DNA of 64,000 bases from Clostridium guangxiense (lineage in GTDB: Bacteria; Bacillota; Clostridia; Clostridiales; Clostridiaceae). The stretch covers positions 46,811 through 110,810 of the forward strand of contig NZ_JAJNKE010000003.1 of the NCBI RefSeq assembly GCF_021043395.1, given 5' to 3'. Positions 16,975-24,458 of this stretch are shown one piece after another. Every line of letters begins with the position of its first letter. Within the stretch, counting starts at the first letter, position 1. Below the pieces are notes generated by a model. The model was not told the origin of the DNA. It saw only the letters and a program-made list of their open reading frames with translations, and ran no database searches. Made by a program: the position numbers and the translations under genes.

Positions 16975-18387
16975 ATGATAAGCAACAATGCTGAAATTAT
17001 GGAAGAAGACTTAAAAAATAAGTATCAGCTAGAAGAGGAGGATGAGGATTCTTTAATTGAATATACTCATAAGGTATTGAATTTTATATCCAAGGACAAA
17101 CTAGATGAAAATGACAGAAAATTCATAATAAAGGAAACAGTTGATGATTTTAGAAACTTTGTTAATCCTGGTTTTCTTGAGTATAGAAAATCTGTTACTA
17201 AAGGTGGACAATATGCGGCAGTAGAATGGAAAGATGCAGGACTCAACAGTTTTGTTGATGTAAATGGTAAAGAATATATTGATTGCCTTGGAGGCTTTGG
17301 AATTTATAATGTGGGTCATAGAAACCCAAAAGTCTTAAAAGCAGTAAATGCTCAACTAAAGCATCAGGCGCTTCATAGTCAGGACTTGCTTGACCCTTTA
17401 AGAGCAATACTGGCAAAACTTCTTGCACAAATAGCACCTGGAAAACTTCAATATTCCTTCTTTGGTAATAGTGGAACAGAAGCTGTGGAAGGAGCTATAA
17501 AGCTTGCAAAAATACATCAAAAGAAAAAAGGCAAAAATTACTTTATATCTACTGTTGGAGCATTTCACGGAAAAAGTTTAGGTTCACTGTCAGCTACATC
17601 AAAAGGAATGTTTAGAAAGCCTTTTATGCCTCTTGTTTCAGGATTTAAACGTGTATTTTATGGTGATGTGGATATGATGTATAAAACAGTAAGGGCATCT
17701 AGCATGGTTGGTGAAGATATTGCCGCGATTATTCTGGAGCCTATTCAAGGTGAGGGAGGGGTCATAGTTCCTCCCCATGATTATTTTGCAAAGGTAAAAG
17801 AAATATGTGAAGATTTTGATATTTTACTTATTGCAGATGAAGTTCAAACTGGAATGGGACGTACAGGAAAAATGTTTTGTGTTGAAAACTATGGAGTAGA
17901 ACCTGATATAATGTGTCTTGCAAAAGCTTTAGGAGGAGGAATAATGCCAATTGGCGCTGTAATTGCAACGGAGGATGTATTCTCGGAATTCTTTCCTAAT
18001 CCATTTATTCATACTACTACATTTGGAGGAAATCCACTATCCTGCGCAGCAGCAATTGCTACAATCGATGTTTTAATTGAAGATAAGATGCCAGAGAGAG
18101 CAGAAAAAATAGGAGCATATTTTATGGCTGAACTTAGAAAAGTAGCCAGTAAATATAAAAATATAGTTAAAGAAGTAAGAGGAATGGGACTTATGATAGG
18201 AATTGAATTTGAAAGTGATAAAACTGGCTATAAAGTATCAAAAGGTTTGTTTGATAAAGGGGTGCTAGTTGCAGGAACTCTTATAAATGCAAAAACTATA
18301 AGAATAGAACCACCTTTAACAATAGAAAAAAATCAATGTGATTTTGTATGCAGAGTTCTTGATGAAACATTAAGTAATATACAGTGA
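16975..18387 (+). CDS. patA: Class III aminotransferase, probable putrescine aminotransferase
   Basis: A 470-residue PLP-dependent class III aminotransferase. Features: FFGNSGTEAVEGAIKLAK phosphate-binding loop, GAFHGKSLGSLSATSK, the acidic PLP-ring residue in LLIADEVQTGMGRTG, and the Schiff-base lysine in CLAKALGGGIMPIGAV. The extra N-terminal arm of about 75 residues before the core, rich in acidic residues and including DFRNFVNPG, is a trait of E. coli PatA (YgjG) compared with ordinary ornithine or acetylornithine enzymes. It lies 13 bases after potC and ends the operon. Predicted reaction: putrescine plus 2-oxoglutarate to 4-aminobutanal plus glutamate, feeding the aldehyde dehydrogenase encoded at the head of the operon. 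Confidence 0.82.
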   Translation: MISNNAEIMEEDLKNKYQLEEEDEDSLIEYTHKVLNFISKDKLDENDRKFIIKETVDDFRNFVNPGFLEYRKSVTKGGQYAAVEWKDAGLNSFVDVNGKEYIDCLGGFGIYNVGHRNPKVLKAVNAQLKHQALHSQDLLDPLRAILAKLLAQIAPGKLQYSFFGNSGTEAVEGAIKLAKIHQKKKGKNYFISTVGAFHGKSLGSLSATSKGMFRKPFMPLVSGFKRVFYGDVDMMYKTVRASSMVGEDIAAIILEPIQGEGGVIVPPHDYFAKVKEICEDFDILLIADEVQTGMGRTGKMFCVENYGVEPDIMCLAKALGGGIMPIGAVIATEDVFSEFFPNPFIHTTTFGGNPLSCAAAIATIDVLIEDKMPERAEKIGAYFMAELRKVASKYKNIVKEVRGMGLMIGIEFESDKTGYKVSKGLFDKGVLVAGTLINAKTIRIEPPLTIEKNQCDFVCRVLDETLSNIQ

Positions 18388-18389
18388 AA

Positions 18390-18435
18390 ACATATTATAG
18401 ATGTACTGCCTGAAGGCAGTACATCTATAATATGT
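18390..18435. terminator. Bidirectional terminator, perfect 21-bp stem
   Basis: ACATATTATAGATGTACTGCC (18390-18410 region) pairs perfectly with its complement at 18415-18435 around a TGAA tetraloop. It lies between the convergent aminotransferase and HD-GYP genes and could serve both. The T-run is weak on both strands, so termination strength is uncertain. Confidence 0.7.
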
Positions 18436-18437
18436 AA

Positions 18438-19499
18438 CTAAACAACTAATTTTGTTACATACAAGTCTTTTTCTTTTCTAAGATCTAAAAATCCATTATC
18501 ATCCAGTAAAAGAGGCTTTGTAATATCATTTAAATCAATTTGGATTATTTTACATGATCTTTCATCATTAAGAATAACATTTTCCCCCATATAATAATTA
18601 ACTATGTGATTTAAAAACATATTGCAATACATATTATCAAGCTTTCCTAAACTTTCTTCTTGAATTACTTTTAGTGCATCAAACGGACCTGACACCTCTT
18701 TAAAATATCTGTTAGAGCTGACATTGTCAAATAAGTCGGCTATTGCTATTACTTTAGCAAACTTGTGAATCTTATCTTCCTTTATATGCATAGGATATCC
18801 GGTACCATCCATTCTTTCATGATGCATTAATACTCCAATTCCAACGGATGAATCAATGAATGGAATTTTTTTAACAAAGTGATATGCTATGACAGGATGC
18901 GTTTTAATAATTTCTACTTCATCTCTCGTTAGAATTCCTTCTTTATTAATTATTTTTGGATCTATTTGTGTTTTCCCAAAATCATGTAGTAGTGCAGCAT
19001 AGGTTAATAAGTTTACTTCTTTTTCATTGAAACCAAGCCATTTTGCAAGTATAAAACTAATAGCTGCTACATTAACACTATGTCTGTATATATTTTTATC
19101 ATTACTTCCGTGAGATACTATGTCCCTAATTACTAAACCTGTAGATTTAAATTCTTCTTGAATTTTTTTTGAGAAAACTCTTAGATCTTCAATGCCGTTA
19201 ACTTGCAGGGAGTATATATTATTAAAGATATCTTCAAGATTTGATGATAATTCGTTGAAGTTTCTTTCTAATTCTTCTACAGTTTTAACTTTAGTCTGCA
19301 GCTGTTTATTATAATCATCATCTTCTTCATAAATTTCTACTTTATCAACAATGTAATTTTCGCTTAATATGTTTATGCTTGATTCGGATATAGGAACTCC
19401 TTTTGCTAATAGCAGGCTATTTCCGAATTTTATATCACTAGCAGATATCATTCCTGCTTTTAGTTCATTAATAGGCAATAATTTACTTTTCGACAACAT
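18438..19499 (-). CDS. HD-GYP domain protein, probable cyclic-di-GMP phosphodiesterase
   Basis: A 353-residue cytosolic protein. The N-terminal part opens with KLLPINELKAGMISASDIKF, the short beta-domain that often precedes HD-GYP domains, followed by a coiled linker. The HD-GYP domain spans about 135-290: HSVNVAAISFILAKWLG, LLHDFGKTQID with the HD metal pair, and HHERMDGTGYP, which fits the HHE and GYP signature. A C-terminal tail of about 60 residues follows. Such proteins hydrolyse c-di-GMP or related dinucleotides. It is monocistronic and convergent with the putrescine operon. No sensory or receiver domain is seen. Confidence 0.85.
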   Translation of the reverse strand: MLSKSKLLPINELKAGMISASDIKFGNSLLLAKGVPISESSINILSENYIVDKVEIYEEDDDYNKQLQTKVKTVEELERNFNELSSNLEDIFNNIYSLQVNGIEDLRVFSKKIQEEFKSTGLVIRDIVSHGSNDKNIYRHSVNVAAISFILAKWLGFNEKEVNLLTYAALLHDFGKTQIDPKIINKEGILTRDEVEIIKTHPVIAYHFVKKIPFIDSSVGIGVLMHHERMDGTGYPMHIKEDKIHKFAKVIAIADLFDNVSSNRYFKEVSGPFDALKVIQEESLGKLDNMYCNMFLNHIVNYYMGENVILNDERSCKIIQIDLNDITKPLLLDDNGFLDLRKEKDLYVTKLVV

Positions 19500-19721
19500 C
19501 TAACTCACCTCATATATAATATTTAAACTGTTGTAATAATTTATTTTATTAGTACTTTTTATATAACTATAAATTATTATATTTTTTCTTAACATATAAT
19601 ATCTATCTATGAATATATTATCGTATTGAAAATTTACTTCTAAATAGTTTTTTAGGCTAATTTGCCTTTTGTTTAAAAAAAACTTTATTTAAATTCAAAT
19701 TTATATTCAATATTTTTTCTA

Positions 19722-19749
19722 TTGACAAATTCTATAAAAATGGTATTAT
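19722..19749 (+). promoter_or_regulatory. Sigma-A-type promoter of the T-box leader
   Basis: TTGACA at 19722-19727 and TATTAT at 19744-19749 with a 16-base spacer, just ahead of the T-box RNA. The 220 bases between this promoter and the HD-GYP start at 19499 are AT-rich and hold nothing I can identify. Confidence 0.75.
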
Positions 19750-19760
19750 AAAATAAAGTA

Positions 19761-20045
19761 ATGACAAATCTGTTGATAGGGAAGAGTAAGTATTTAGTTT
19801 AGCTAAAGAGAGCTGAGGATGGTGGAATCTCGGTGCAATAACTAATGGTGAATGGACCCTTGAAGAGTAAACCGAAATTCTTTTAATTAAAGAAGAGTAG
19901 TAGTTAACGTTTGCCGTACGTTATAACGGATAGAATATGTTAGTATTCGAATCAAGAGGTGTTTTTGACACAAATTAGGTGGTACCGCGGAAGTATCTCC
20001 GTCCTAATACATAGTTTATAGTATGTATTTGGGCGGAGTTTTTTA
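19761..20045 (+). ncRNA. T-box leader, tryptophan specifier
   Basis: Diagnostic parts are all present: the AGAGTAAGTA stretch of the lower Stem I (about 19783-19792), the specifier side GTGAATGGACC with codon TGG at 19853-19855, the conserved T-box sequence AGGTGGTACCGCGG at 19977-19990, and a terminator with arms CTCCGTCC (about 19997-20004) and GGGCGGAG (about 20031-20038) before a T-run. TGG is the only Trp codon, and the downstream gene encodes a TrpP-family transporter, so ligand and target agree. Uncharged tRNA-Trp should pair with the specifier and with the T-box bulge to favour antitermination. Confidence 0.93.
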
Positions 20046-20133
20046 TTTTTAACTATTTTTTAATAAAAGGCCGGCTTCATTAAATAATAGTTTTGCTTTT
20101 GTTACAAATTAAAAATATAAGGGGAGAAATATT

Positions 20134-20643
20134 ATGAATATAAAAAAGATAGTTATTAATTCTTTGCTTTTAGCTATAGGTGCTATATTGCATCAAATCA
20201 CACCGCCTTTAGTTTTAGGCATGAAACCTGATTTTTATTTAACACTGCTATTTATAATAATAATTCTTAATGATGATTATAAAACTTGTCTCTGCTGTGG
20301 AATTGTTGCTGGCTTACTAAGTGCAGCTAGTACAACATTTCCAGGAGGTCAGCTTCCTAATATAATAGATAAATTTATTACTACTAATGTCATATTTTTA
20401 ATTATGATACCTTTTAGAAAAATATTGAATAATCAAATAAAAATAGTGGTGATAACTGCAATAGGAACTATAATAAGCGGCTTTGTGTTTTTAACTTCTG
20501 CATCAATTATGGTGGGACTTCCAGGGAGTTTTAGAATATTGTTTTTATCAATTGTAATACCAGCATGTGCTATTAACACGGTTGCGTCAATTGTACTTTT
20601 CAATGCAATAAATATAGCCTTGAAGAGTAAAAGAACGGCATAA
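20134..20643 (+). CDS. trpP: Tryptophan transporter, TrpP family
   Basis: A 169-residue integral membrane protein with about five helices. The sequence LAIGAILHQITPPLVLGMKPD near the N terminus and GLLSAASTTFPGGQLPN in the middle are characteristic of the TrpP family, related to the substrate-binding S components of ECF transporters. The ATG follows a GGGGAG site 90 bases after the T-box terminator. Expression is expected to rise when tRNA-Trp is uncharged. The family assignment and the Trp-specific leader support each other. Confidence 0.88.
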   Translation: MNIKKIVINSLLLAIGAILHQITPPLVLGMKPDFYLTLLFIIIILNDDYKTCLCCGIVAGLLSAASTTFPGGQLPNIIDKFITTNVIFLIMIPFRKILNNQIKIVVITAIGTIISGFVFLTSASIMVGLPGSFRILFLSIVIPACAINTVASIVLFNAINIALKSKRTA

Positions 20644-20673
20644 CATTAATAATAAATAAAGAAAATAATTAAA

Positions 20674-20758
20674 GTTAAGGATTTTAACTTCACTTTGCTT
20701 GTTAAAATCCTTAACTGTTATGATTGTTTCGCAATTTTTTTAGTGCGGCAGCCCCAAT
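20674..20758. repeat. Palindromic element B, diverged copy of element A
   Basis: GTTAAGGATTTTAAC (20674-20688) and GTTAAAATCCTTAAC (20701-20715) form a perfect 15-bp stem. The next 40 bases (20716-20755) match the right half of element A at 11233-11272 with about 5 mismatches, but the matching left half is missing. It may terminate trpP on the + strand, or the 50-aa gene on the - strand. Confidence 0.7.
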
Positions 20759-20761
20759 TTT

Positions 20762-20914
20762 TTATTTGTCCTCAACATTGTTTTTTAAAGTTGATGTCCA
20801 TTTATTATCAGTGGCAGTTTTATCATTTTTAGTACTTGAATTGCAGTTTTGAGTTTTTTCTTCAGGTAATGATGCCCATTGATTATTTGTACTTGATTTC
20901 TTCTGTTTTTCCAT
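20762..20914 (-). CDS. Small hydrophilic protein, 50 aa, function unknown
   Basis: The ATG at 20914-20912 follows AGAAAGGAAG with good spacing and opens a 50-codon frame. The product starts MEKQKKSSTNNQWASLPEEK and has a loose internal repeat, TNNQWASLPEEK and TDNKWTSTLKNN, each with an N-x-W core. It is polar, without a membrane helix or signal, and has one Cys. It is divergent from queH across a 130-bp gap. I do not recognise the family. The strong ribosome site and the repeat argue that it is real; a small spore or coat-associated protein is only a guess. Confidence 0.6.
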   Translation of the reverse strand: MEKQKKSSTNNQWASLPEEKTQNCNSSTKNDKTATDNKWTSTLKNNVEDK

Positions 20915-21044
20915 TTAAAAATCTTCCTTTCTGTATTTTATATGTAGTAGTATATACATTTTAAAATAAAATTAAACATGATATAATAAATTAAAATACA
21001 TGGAGAATTACATACTAATAGTTACTTTAGTTTGAGGTGAAAAG

Positions 21045-21677
21045 ATGAAAATAAATTATCAAAATAAGCTTGATGATATTATAAAGGAAATATTAAAGGA
21101 GAACAAAGTTCCTTCACTTTTACTTCATAGTTGCTGTGCACCTTGCAGTAGTTATGTAATTGAATATTTATCTAATTATTTTAAAATAACGGTTTTTTAT
21201 TATAATCCTAATATATATCCTCAAGACGAGTATACAAAAAGAGTTGAGGAAGAGAAAGACTTCATAGTTAGATTTAAAACTAAGCATAAAGTTGATTTTA
21301 TAGAAGGAAACTATGATACTGATAAATTTTATTCAATTGCTAAGGGATTTGAAAGTGAAAGTGAAGGAGGAGAGAGATGCTTTAGGTGTTATGAATTAAG
21401 ACTTAGAGAAACTGCTTCTGTTGCTAAAGATAAAGGATATGATTATTTTACAACTACCTTGTCAATAAGTCCTTATAAAAATGCTCAAAAACTAAATGAA
21501 ATAGGAGAGAAATTTGGAAAAGAGTATGATATACAATATCTCTATTCTGATTTTAAAAAGAAAAATGGTTATAAGCGTTCTATAGAGCTTTCAAGAGAAT
21601 ATAATTTATATAGGCAGGATTATTGTGGGTGTATATTTTCACAGCTTGAAAGAAAAAGGAAAGAAGATTTGACCTAA
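21045..21677 (+). CDS. queH: Epoxyqueuosine reductase QueH
   Basis: A 210-residue DUF208 protein. It carries the QueH Cys motifs: LHSCCAPCSSYV near residue 28, ERCFRCYELR (about 112-121), and a C-terminal DYCGCIFS (about 196-203). Loop TTTLSISPYKNAQKLNEIG is also typical. QueH reduces epoxyqueuosine to queuosine in tRNA wobble modification, replacing the cobalamin-dependent QueG. It has its own start region with a GAGGTG site and no other queuosine genes nearby; the next stretch is non-coding. Confidence 0.92.
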   Translation: MKINYQNKLDDIIKEILKENKVPSLLLHSCCAPCSSYVIEYLSNYFKITVFYYNPNIYPQDEYTKRVEEEKDFIVRFKTKHKVDFIEGNYDTDKFYSIAKGFESESEGGERCFRCYELRLRETASVAKDKGYDYFTTTLSISPYKNAQKLNEIGEKFGKEYDIQYLYSDFKKKNGYKRSIELSREYNLYRQDYCGCIFSQLERKRKEDLT

Positions 21678-21752
21678 AGACTATGTTTTAAAAGAATGTT
21701 AGTAAAAGCTTATGTCACTAATGTTTAAACTTTATAATTATCAAGTTAAATA

Positions 21753-21780
21753 TTGACTTTTTATGCTTATGTGATATTAT
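21753..21780 (+). promoter_or_regulatory. Strong sigma-A-type promoter before a non-coding interval
   Basis: TTGACT at 21753-21758 and TATTAT at 21775-21780 with a 16-base spacer. No gene starts within 600 bases downstream; instead a terminator lies about 130 bases on. Confidence 0.6.
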
Positions 21781-21786
21781 AATAAT

Positions 21787-21922
21787 ATTATTAATAGTTT
21801 TTTTTAGAAAAGTTGGAAACTATGATAAATCTCTTCTATGTGGGCACTTTAGAGATTTGGAGTTACTTGTGCAACCGGCCAACAATTAATTATTATGTTA
21901 ATTAATTGTTGGTTTTATTTTT
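21787..21922 (+). ncRNA. Candidate structured small RNA of about 135 nt
   Basis: Bounded by the promoter at 21753-21780 and a strong terminator, CCAACAATTAAT (21879-21890) with ATTAATTGTTGG (21901-21912) then a T-rich tail. Inside, AAATCTC (21827-21833) pairs with GAGATTT (21852-21858), its loop contains GCAC (21844-21847), which could pair with GTGC (21869-21872) as a pseudoknot, and GTTG (21812-21815) could pair with CAAC (21872-21875). GTTGG (21812-21816) could also compete for CCAAC of the terminator stem. No reading frame of note is present. It does not match a riboswitch class that I know. Confidence 0.5.
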
Positions 21923-22162
21923 TGAAATTTCTGAAATATAACTATTGCTTTTATAAACTTTATTTATAGTTAAGAATGGTTGATGAATTAATAATAGAGG
22001 GGAGGAGTTGACTTTTATAATAGAAAATTTAAAATCTTTTAATTATGGTTAAAAGGGTGTAATTTAGTTTTGGTCTTTAAACTTATAAAAATGGTCAATA
22101 GTATAATGATTCGGAATTATTAATTTGAAAAATGCAAACAGTAAATAAAAACTCTCGAAGTT

Positions 22163-22212
22163 AAAATGGTGTTGTAAAGTTACTAGAAACGAAGTTTTAC
22201 AACACCATTTTT
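22163..22212. terminator. Perfect 16-bp stem terminator with no gene directly upstream
   Basis: AAAATGGTGTTGTAAA (22163-22178) pairs with TTTACAACACCATTTT (22196-22211) around a 17-base loop and ends in T-runs on both strands. The preceding 200 bases hold only a very short open frame with a strong GGGGAGGAG site and TTG start at about 22009, 13 codons long, which I do not call as a gene. Confidence 0.65.
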
Positions 22213-22264
22213 ATATTACTATAAATCTTTTGTAGCATTTTATGGCGTTAGTATTTAAGCAAAT

Positions 22265-22406
22265 TTGTTGCTTATTGAAATTTGTGATATACTAATAATA
22301 AGTGATAAATATTATTACTAAAAATTTTGGCTTTATAAAAAGTTAATACGAAAAACTTAAATATTTCTATTAATAGTTATATGCCACCTTATATAGGTGG
22401 TTTTTT
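22265..22406 (+). ncRNA. Possible short transcript ending in a terminator
   Basis: TTGTTG (22265-22270) and TATACT (22288-22293) are 17 bases apart. A compact terminator, CCACCT (22384-22389) with AGGTGG (22395-22400) and six T, lies about 100 bases on. It could be a small RNA, or an attenuated leader for the gene at 22466. Nothing else identifies it. Confidence 0.3.
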
Positions 22407-22465
22407 ATAATGGATATGCTGCCAATTTAGTTTGAAAAATTAAGTGAAAAAGGAGTGCGTTCATA

Positions 22466-22957
22466 TTGAGAATCAATAATAGAAGAAAAAAAAGAATATC
22501 TATAAAAATGTTTATAGAGGAATTTGGAGAAAATTTTTCTGAGCATATGAAAAAAAGACTTATGGAGTTAGATGTAAGAACTTTGCTAACTAGAAAAGAC
22601 AAGTCTAATGTGCTAGATATAAAACATGTTGAGCACGCAAAGCATAAGATTGCTGATGGTTTAAAGGAATATGAAAAGGAATATGTATATGGTCAACTTG
22701 TGGTAGTCGAAGATGTTTTATATTTTTCTAATGATTGCATTGAAAGTGATGAAATAATTAAATCACATGTAGTAGATGAAATTTATAACTCTTTATCAGA
22801 TGAAGGTATGCTTTGTGAAGAAGGTAAAAATTTAAAAATTATAAATGATAGCAATGTGGATTATACAATAGATAATATATTAAAGGCATGTCCTCAGGTT
22901 TCTGAAAAATATGTAAATATTGTAAAAGAAATGATATCAAGAGCAGAAAATAAATAG
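22466..22957 (+). CDS. Conserved-looking hypothetical protein, 163 aa
   Basis: A TTG start follows AAAGGAGTGCG with suitable spacing. The product is soluble and charged. It begins with a very basic patch, RINNRRKKRISIKMF, and the rest is acidic and mostly helical, with ADGLKEYEKEYVYGQLVVVED in the middle and TIDNILKACPQVSEKYVNIV near the end. I do not recognise a family and see no catalytic motif, membrane helix or signal peptide. The gene is isolated, flanked by hairpins on both sides (22384-22406 and 22986-23031). The basic N terminus could contact nucleic acid, but that is a guess. Confidence 0.65.
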   Translation: MRINNRRKKRISIKMFIEEFGENFSEHMKKRLMELDVRTLLTRKDKSNVLDIKHVEHAKHKIADGLKEYEKEYVYGQLVVVEDVLYFSNDCIESDEIIKSHVVDEIYNSLSDEGMLCEEGKNLKIINDSNVDYTIDNILKACPQVSEKYVNIVKEMISRAENK

Positions 22958-22985
22958 TTTTACTATTGTTTTATAAATTTAATGT

Positions 22986-23031
22986 AGAAAAAATTTTTCT
23001 CAGTAAATTAAAGCTTGAGAAAACTTTTTTC
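22986..23031. terminator. Terminator after the 163-aa gene
   Basis: GAAAAAATTTTTCTCAG (22986-23002 region) pairs imperfectly with CTTGAGAAAACTTTTTTC (23014-23031), with T-runs on both strands. The rest of the 336-bp gap up to the kinase gene has a second hairpin at 23142-23190 and a looser one near 23207-23265, but no gene. Confidence 0.6.
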
Positions 23032-23141
23032 GGATTAAATTACTTGTTTAGATATGGTGAAATATTCTTTAAAAGAGGGGTAAGTGTTCCTGAATCTAAA
23101 TGCAATTTGTTGTCCAGTTCCTTCTAATTTGCTTAAAAATG

Positions 23142-23190
23142 AAACTCCCATAAAAATTAAGTTTGGAAGCACTTAATTTTACGGAAGTTT
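23142..23190. terminator. Long hairpin with T-run
   Basis: AAACTCCCATAAAAATTAAGT (23142-23162) pairs with ACTTAATTTTACGGAAGTTT (23171-23190) with a few mismatches; T-runs follow on the + strand. It is about 100 bases downstream of the kinase stop on the - strand and 185 bases after the 163-aa gene. Confidence 0.5.
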
Positions 23191-23293
23191 TTTTGCGTGG
23201 AAGTTTATAAGGTTTTTTTTGAAGACAACATTTTAAAATGTTATATAGAAAACCTTTTTATAAATCAAAAAAGGCTCTAAAGGATAAGGGATA

Positions 23294-23854
23294 TTATAAA
23301 ACCTTTAATAATCCGTCTAAATCTTTTTTGAAGCTTTCTGTAGATGAGTTATCTATTACATAAACTCCGTCAAGATCTGGAACTGAATAGTCCCTTCCTT
23401 TTATGTATTCATCCCAATGTTCAAGTTTCCATGTATCTCTTTCTGAATTTCTTTTTATCATTCTTTCATGGCAAACTTCAATATCACAGCTTACCCAAAC
23501 AGGTATAAGCTCTGCATCATAATCTTTAAGTTTTTCTTTTAAACTTCCTATATATTCTTTATTTCTATATTCTTTTGAAAAAGGTGCATTTACTATTACG
23601 TGATCGTTGAATCTAAGACTTTCAAATGCAACATCCATGATTGCAACGTATTCTGCATCTCTTACGTATTTTTCGAAAAAAGCTGAACTTCTATTTATTG
23701 GTTCGTTAGCAGCTTCAAATACCTTTTTAGATAATGGAATTATTGTGTCTTTGTCCAAATACACAGGATTACTTAAATTTTTGCATAGTTCCATAGAAAC
23801 ATAACTTTTGCCACAAGCTGGTGGTGAACCAACAAGTATTAATTTCTTTTTCAT
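23294..23854 (-). CDS. P-loop kinase, AAA_33/zeta-toxin-like fold, substrate unknown
   Basis: A 186-residue P-loop protein with Walker A GSPPACGKS at about residues 8-16, an acidic residue following in YLDKDTI, and a lid-type segment CHERMIKRNSERDTW (about 129-143). The layout is that of small cytosolic kinases of the AAA_33 group (shikimate/gluconate kinase-like, chloramphenicol phosphotransferase-like). There is no adjacent antitoxin gene, so a zeta toxin-antitoxin pair is not supported. It is monocistronic with a GGAAGG site upstream. The substrate cannot be judged from sequence. Confidence 0.7.
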   Translation of the reverse strand: MKKKLILVGSPPACGKSYVSMELCKNLSNPVYLDKDTIIPLSKKVFEAANEPINRSSAFFEKYVRDAEYVAIMDVAFESLRFNDHVIVNAPFSKEYRNKEYIGSLKEKLKDYDAELIPVWVSCDIEVCHERMIKRNSERDTWKLEHWDEYIKGRDYSVPDLDGVYVIDNSSTESFKKDLDGLLKVL

Positions 23855-24458
23855 AAGATTGATCGCCTTCCTTTAATATTATGAATAGTTATTATAATTA
23901 GTTTATGGATGTACTGCTTTAATTGATTATATTTTTGCAGTAATCCTTTAGTAAAATCCATACTTGGTTATTATAACATAAAATGAAGTTCATAGTTAAT
24001 AAATTAACATATTTTTTAAAAAAATAAATTGATTTAATAGAAGTTTGTTATATTTAGTCTATAATGAAATAAAAAAAACAATATTAGCGAGTTATTTTAA
24101 TTAAAATATTGGTAGTAAAGTATAAAACTACAACTAATAATTTGTTAATTTTTATGCAAAAAATCATAGTGACAAATATAGGTAAAGTGTTTTGAAAAAG
24201 ATGGAAAATCAAGCGGAAGCTTTAGGAGTCGATGGAATTTAAAATGAATTATAGTTCAAAATGATTTTATGAATAAAATAAAATTTCATATTGAAATAAA
24301 GGCATTAGTTAAAATGGGAACTCTATGAAAAATTATTTAATTTAATGCAAGACACAAAAAATAAAAAATTCAATTGAAAAAATTTTATACCTTATATATA
24401 ATAATATTATTGTACAAAATAAATATACATAATTTTGATTTCTAGAGGGGGCTAAAAA
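23855..24458. other. 604-bp non-coding gap before pyruvate carboxylase
   Basis: Very AT-rich. A promoter for pyc can be read at 24374-24402: TTGAAA (24374-24379), 17 bases, TATAAT (24397-24402). The resulting leader is about 50 bases. I see no reading frame, riboswitch consensus or clear long hairpin in the rest. Confidence 0.5.

Noticed and set aside
23294..23854. Zeta-type toxin of a toxin-antitoxin pair
   Set aside because: P-loop kinase fold only; no antitoxin gene before or after it.
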